Assembly: GCA_025925615.1 (NCBI GenBank)
Contig: JAICLN010000135.1
Coordinates: 1-9,811, forward strand
Reading direction: 5' to 3'
Length of the DNA: 9,811 nt
DNA from: Actinomycetospora sp.
Lineage (GTDB): Bacteria; Actinomycetota; Actinomycetes; Mycobacteriales; Pseudonocardiaceae
Of the stretch, positions 6,801 through 9,811 are shown one piece after another. Position 1 is the stretch's first letter; each line of letters opens with the position of its first letter. The notes beneath the pieces are model-generated. The model was not told where the DNA came from. It searched no databases and saw only the letters and a program-made list of their open reading frames with translations. The position numbers and the translations under genes are program-made.

Positions 6801-8713
6801 TCGTCGTCGTCGGCATCCTCGCCGCGGCGCTCGTGATCGGCTGGCGGAAGGGCGCCCGCCGAGGGGCGCCCGCCTCGCGTGGCAGCAACGGCACCTTCCT
6901 GGCGTCCAACGCCAGCACGGGGCCGTTCGCTCGCTTCCTCGGGCTCCCCCGCAGGCGACGGGTCCGCGCTCTGCTCGTCGTGGGCTCGCTGGTCGCGGGC
7001 CTGGTCCTCGTCGGGGGGTCCGCGTCCGCGCAGGCCTTCGACTGCAAGGCCCCGCCGGACCCGGACCGGCCCGGCACCGGGCTCGTCGGGTCGCTGGATC
7101 CCGCCCCGATCGGCGTCGGCACCCCGGGCAGCGTGTACGACCAGGTCGGCTACGCCGGCCAGGTCTGGTGGACCTACGACCTGGGCTGCGGGCCCGGCGG
7201 CGCCCGGGATCCCGCGGCGGCGACCGACACGTGGCTGGGCAACCAGGTCTTCGACGTCGCCAAGCTGATCGTCGGCGGCGTCAACTGGGCGCACTACCTG
7301 ATCGCCCGCGGGTCCAGCCTGCTCACCCCGCTCGACACGGTGATCCAGACCGGGACGCGGGCCATGTACGAGGCCGTGTTCACGACGTGGGTCGGGGTCG
7401 CGCTGGCGGCGCTCGCGGCGATCATGCTGGTGCTCGCGATGCGGGGGGACCTCTCGCAGCAGGCTCGCCGGGGGCTGGTCGCGGTGCTCGCGCTGGGGCT
7501 CGCCGCGGCGGCCTACGCGGCGCCCATCCAGTGGTCGCGTGCCCTGGACGGGGTGCTCCTCGACGGCGTCACGGCCATGCAGCAGGGTTTCCTGCGCCAG
7601 GTCGGCGTCGGGGACCAGAATACCCTCCCGACGGTGCTCACCGACCAGATCGTCTACTCCAACTGGCTGCGCGGCGAGTTCGGCTCCGCCGACGTCCCGC
7701 AGGCCCGCGACCTCGGCCGGCCGCTGCTCGAGGCCCAGGCCTTCAGCAAGGTCGAGGTGGCCACCGGTCAGGACGGCCAGGCCCAGACCGACGCCAAGAA
7801 GGCGCAGTTCACCGACGTCGCGAACAAGGTCGGCGACCGCTACTCCTACTTCCAGGGCCGCTCGGGCTCGCGGGTCGGCGCCGGGGCACTCGCGCTCGTG
7901 CAGGCCCTGTGCATCGCGCTGTTCCAGCTCATGAGCAAGGTGCTCGTGCTGGTGTCGATGCTCATGATCCGGCTGCTCGTGATGGTCGCGCCCGCCCTCG
8001 CCGTCGTCGCCCTGCTCAAGCCCGAGGTGCTCCCGGCGATGCTGCGCATCGGAGGCGCGGCGCTGGTGAACACGCTGCTCGTGGGCGCCCTGGCCGGACT
8101 GCACTCGTTGCTGGTGATCTCGCTCTTCCGGCCGGGCTCGGGCGTGGACACCTGGCTCGCGCTGCTGGTCACCGGCGTCGTCACGGTCATCCTCTGGGCG
8201 GTGTCGCGGCCCTTCCGCCGCCTGACGTCGATGGTGAGCCTCACCCGGGAACAGGTCGGGGGCATCGTCCCGTCCGCGGGGGGCACCGGGGCCTTCGGGC
8301 GCGCGGTCGGTCGCCTGCGCGGGTCCGACGACTCGTGGTGGGGCGAGCGGGCCGAGCGGCACCGGGGCGGCACCGCGCTGCGGCCCGAGGAGTCCCTGGA
8401 CGAGACCGGCCGGGCCCGTCCCGCGCGGACGGTGCGCATCGACTCCGAGGTGGTGCGGGCGTCGTCGGGTCCGGGCACCGGCGTACCCCACCGCGAGATC
8501 GACGCGTCCCGCCCCGCGCTGCCCCGGGCGGCGCCCCGCGTCACCGAGGTCGACGGCGCCCCCTCGCAGCGCATCTACCGCCCGGCGTCCCGCCCCGCGG
8601 AGGGTCGCGGGCCGGTGGTCGAGGGGCGGGTGCTCGAGAGCCGGGTCGAGCGCACGCCGTCCGAGAAGTCGGTGACTCCGACCACGGGAGCGCCGCGTGC
8701 CGATCCGGACTAG
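6797..8713 (+). CDS. Polytopic T4SS channel protein, VirB6/TrbL-like
   Basis: The 638-residue protein begins at a GTG that overlaps the ATPase stop by 4 nt, with a G-run (6786-6790) as weak ribosome binding site. It has about eight hydrophobic segments: 2-15, 58-78, 194-216, 226-246, 360-378, 382-407, 423-444 and 452-470. The second ends in SASAQA like a signal-peptide cleavage region, although it lies 50 residues from the start. Between segments 2 and 3 is an extracytoplasmic domain with two cysteines (83 and 131) that could form a disulfide; a second exported loop spans about 250-355. Residues 475-638 are a polar Arg/Pro/Ser-rich tail, probably cytoplasmic and disordered. Many membrane helices after a VirB4 gene is the hallmark of VirB6/TrbL proteins, which line the inner-membrane channel for DNA transfer. 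Sequence identity to named families is low by eye, so the call rests on topology and context. Confidence 0.82.
   Translation: MIVVVGILAAALVIGWRKGARRGAPASRGSNGTFLASNASTGPFARFLGLPRRRRVRALLVVGSLVAGLVLVGGSASAQAFDCKAPPDPDRPGTGLVGSLDPAPIGVGTPGSVYDQVGYAGQVWWTYDLGCGPGGARDPAAATDTWLGNQVFDVAKLIVGGVNWAHYLIARGSSLLTPLDTVIQTGTRAMYEAVFTTWVGVALAALAAIMLVLAMRGDLSQQARRGLVAVLALGLAAAAYAAPIQWSRALDGVLLDGVTAMQQGFLRQVGVGDQNTLPTVLTDQIVYSNWLRGEFGSADVPQARDLGRPLLEAQAFSKVEVATGQDGQAQTDAKKAQFTDVANKVGDRYSYFQGRSGSRVGAGALALVQALCIALFQLMSKVLVLVSMLMIRLLVMVAPALAVVALLKPEVLPAMLRIGGAALVNTLLVGALAGLHSLLVISLFRPGSGVDTWLALLVTGVVTVILWAVSRPFRRLTSMVSLTREQVGGIVPSAGGTGAFGRAVGRLRGSDDSWWGERAERHRGGTALRPEESLDETGRARPARTVRIDSEVVRASSGPGTGVPHREIDASRPALPRAAPRVTEVDGAPSQRIYRPASRPAEGRGPVVEGRVLESRVERTPSEKSVTPTTGAPRADPD
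8685..8690 (+). promoter_or_regulatory. Ribosome binding site of the chimeric gene
   Basis: CGGGAG ends 6 nt before the GTG at 8697, within the end of the VirB6-like gene. It supports that GTG as the start of the last gene and a 17-nt overlap with its neighbour. Confidence 0.65.
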
Positions 8714-9811
8714 GCGCGGGCGCTCGGGAGCCTACCGTGGGCTGTGGGAGTGGCCGCTGCACTCCCCGGTGCGGTTCGTGTTCGTGCTGGTGGTGCTCGC
8801 CGCCGTGGTGGCCGGCGTCGCCTACGTCGGGACCTGGGCCTCGTCCGGTCCGGGCCGCAGCGGGTCCGCGCTCGCTCCCGTCCCGGACGTGCCGACGGTG
8901 ACCGCGGTCCCGAGCGCGCCCGCCGCCCCGCCCCCCGAGCTGACCCCGGCCGCGCTGCCGCTCTCCGCGGCCCCGCAGGCCGCGCTCGGCGTCGCGCAGC
9001 GCTGGGCGACGGCGTGGGCCGACCACCCGGCGGGGGTCACCGGGACGCAGTGGAGCGACCGCCTCAACATCCCCGACAGCGGTGAGATCTCGCCCGAGGA
9101 CACCTCACCCTGCGACCTGTTCGCCGAAGACGACGACGCCGTTGACCCCGCAGACACCGACCCCGCAGACACCGACCCCGCAGACACCGACCCCGCAGAC
9201 ACCGACGCCGCAGACCGGTCCTCCTCGGCGCCCGCCCCGCCGGCGTGGACCCGCGCCGACGTCGAAGGCGGCGAACGGGTCGCGCTCACGGTCACCCTGA
9301 ACTACGAAACCCTGCGTGGCGCCCTCACCGACGCCGCGTCCACCGACCCCACGCTGGCTGATCTGCGGAACTCCGCCGGCGACGGCTACACCGGCCGGCT
9401 CGCGCTGCTCGGTGAGAACACCTGGATCCGCCCCGAAACCGCGCGGCGGCTGGCCTGCGACGCCGAGATCATCCCCGTCGTCCTCGGCGCCCGCGGCGAA
9501 CCCCTCGACCTCGGCCGCAAGAACCGCGTCGCCACCGCCGCGCTACGCCGCGCAGTGATCCAACGCGACCGGCACTGCGCCCACCCCGGCTGCCGCCGCC
9601 GCGCCCGCCGCTGCCAAGTCCACCACATCCGGCACTGGATCGACCTCGGCGAGACCTGCCCCGAGAACTGCCTGCTGTTGTGCGCCTATCACCACACGCT
9701 GATCCACCACAGCGGCTGGCAGATCCACATGATCGACGGACTGCCCTGGTTCACCCCACCCGCCCACATCGACCCCCACCGAAGACCACGCCACAACCGA
9801 CCCTGGCAACC
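8697..9811 (+). CDS. Chimeric ORF: VirB8/TcpC-like transfer protein N-terminus fused to DUF222/HNH endonuclease C-terminus (3' end outside window)
   Basis: One frame is open from GTG 8697 to the window end, 371 residues, with no stop. Residues 1-24 are basic, 25-45 form one transmembrane helix, 46-90 are a Pro/Ala-rich linker, and 91-123 begin a domain with AQRWATAWADHPAGVTGTQW, which resembles the first helix of the NTF2-like domain of VirB8/TcpC transfer proteins. The match then stops. From about 125 the chain is acidic (a DPADT repeat at 150-169), and from about 194 it matches the C-terminal half of 13E12/DUF222 proteins: VALTVTLNYETLRG, then TARRLACDAEIIPVVLG from 248, then an HNH domain with Cys294/Cys299, His309-His310, Asn324 and CAYHH at 329-333. 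All HNH metal and catalytic positions are present. Normal VirB8-like proteins are completed by an NTF2-like domain and normal DUF222 proteins by an N-terminal helical half; both are missing here. It may be a real fusion, a remnant of recombination, or a contig join at a repeat family. Confidence 0.8.
   Translation, partial: MPIRTRRGRSGAYRGLWEWPLHSPVRFVFVLVVLAAVVAGVAYVGTWASSGPGRSGSALAPVPDVPTVTAVPSAPAAPPPELTPAALPLSAAPQAALGVAQRWATAWADHPAGVTGTQWSDRLNIPDSGEISPEDTSPCDLFAEDDDAVDPADTDPADTDPADTDPADTDAADRSSSAPAPPAWTRADVEGGERVALTVTLNYETLRGALTDAASTDPTLADLRNSAGDGYTGRLALLGENTWIRPETARRLACDAEIIPVVLGARGEPLDLGRKNRVATAALRRAVIQRDRHCAHPGCRRRARRCQVHHIRHWIDLGETCPENCLLLCAYHHTLIHHSGWQIHMIDGLPWFTPPAHIDPHRRPRHNRPWQ
9060..9110 (+). 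other. Junction between transfer-protein and 13E12/DUF222-HNH sequence
   Basis: The transfer-like sequence is recognisable to about codon 122 (TQWSDRL), and the DUF222-type sequence has clearly begun by codon 137. Codon choice changes here: from 8697 to 9104 only one codon ends in A, while from the TCA at 9105 to the window end about 23 of 235 codons do (GAA, GCA, CAA, CCA, CGA and others). No inverted repeat, target-site duplication or IS end is visible at the junction. Confidence 0.6.
9069..9811 (+). pseudogene. 5'-truncated DUF222/HNH endonuclease (13E12 repeat family), in frame with upstream gene
   Basis: This part corresponds to the C-terminal half of a DUF222-HNH protein. Such proteins are multicopy in many Actinobacteria and are known in mycobacteria as REP13E12. 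The usual N-terminal helical half of about 200 residues is absent. The HNH module itself looks intact, with paired cysteines, the His-His pair, the Asn and the final Cys-x-x-His-His. Biological function of the family is not settled; nuclease activity is predicted from the HNH fold. I list it as a truncated gene because no independent start codon with a ribosome binding site is seen between 9060 and 9270, but it is translated as part of the chimeric frame if that frame is real. Confidence 0.55.
9144..9218 (+). repeat. 15-bp tandem repeat GACCCCGCAGACACC, four perfect copies plus one degenerate
   Basis: Perfect copies lie at 9144-9158, 9159-9173, 9174-9188 and 9189-9203, then a changed copy at 9204-9218. 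Each unit encodes DPADT and keeps the frame; the last reads DAADR. It makes an acidic linker about 30 codons after the junction. Copy number is likely to vary by slippage. Confidence 0.95.

Noticed and set aside
6092..8901. Overlapping frames opposite or across the VirB6-like gene (minus 6434-8491, plus 6637-8901, and the extension of the true frame back to 6092)
   Set aside because: They have low-complexity Arg/Pro composition and no ribosome binding site; the real VirB6-like gene starts at 6797.
9144..9218. CRISPR-like short repeats
   Set aside because: Units are directly adjacent without spacers, are 15 bp long and keep the reading frame, so they are a coding tandem repeat.
8697..9811. 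Frameshift or stop separating the transfer-like and HNH parts
   Set aside because: Reading codon by codon from 8697 to the window end gives no stop and no change of frame.

Overview
The window is very GC-rich, with GTG starts, G/C-ending codons and gene families typical of high-GC Actinobacteria. A Pseudonocardiales-like host is my best guess from general resemblance only; no rRNA or tRNA is present to test it. All real genes are accounted for by six coding regions, two of them cut by the window edges.

Left part (1-2208, minus strand): most of a large membrane-bound (Fe-S) oxidoreductase of the HdrD/GlpC type, like the mycobacterial Rv0338c group. It has five N-terminal membrane segments, two 4Fe-4S ferredoxin-type motifs and two cysteine-rich CCG-type domains. 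Its 3' end lies outside the window. It looks like an ordinary chromosomal gene.

Middle (2209-2637): a 429-bp divergent intergenic region without a convincing gene. It holds several inverted repeats, including two copies of an 11-bp sequence with a palindromic CGACCGGTCG core exactly 60 bp apart, just upstream of the rightward operon.

Right part (2638-9811, plus strand): a tightly packed operon for an actinobacterial conjugative type IV secretion system. The order is a small two-helix VirB2/TrbC-like protein, a two-helix TcpE/VirB3/PrgI-like protein with a disordered tail, a VirB4-type ATPase with Walker A and B motifs, a polytopic VirB6/TrbL-like channel protein, and a single-span protein resembling VirB8/TcpC. 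Gaps or overlaps are 4 nt gap, 23 nt overlap, 4 nt overlap and 17 nt overlap, so translational coupling is likely. No relaxase, coupling protein (VirD4/TraD), peptidoglycan hydrolase or integrase lies inside the window.

The most unusual feature is the last gene. After about 120 residues of membrane-anchored transfer protein, the same open frame runs through an acidic 15-bp tandem repeat into the C-terminal half of a DUF222/HNH endonuclease of the 13E12-repeat type, and stays open to the window end. Codon usage shifts sharply at the junction (almost no A-ending codons before it, about one in ten after it). It is either a real chimeric gene made by recombination into a multicopy 13E12 element, the edge of a mobile-element rearrangement, or an assembly join at a repeat family.
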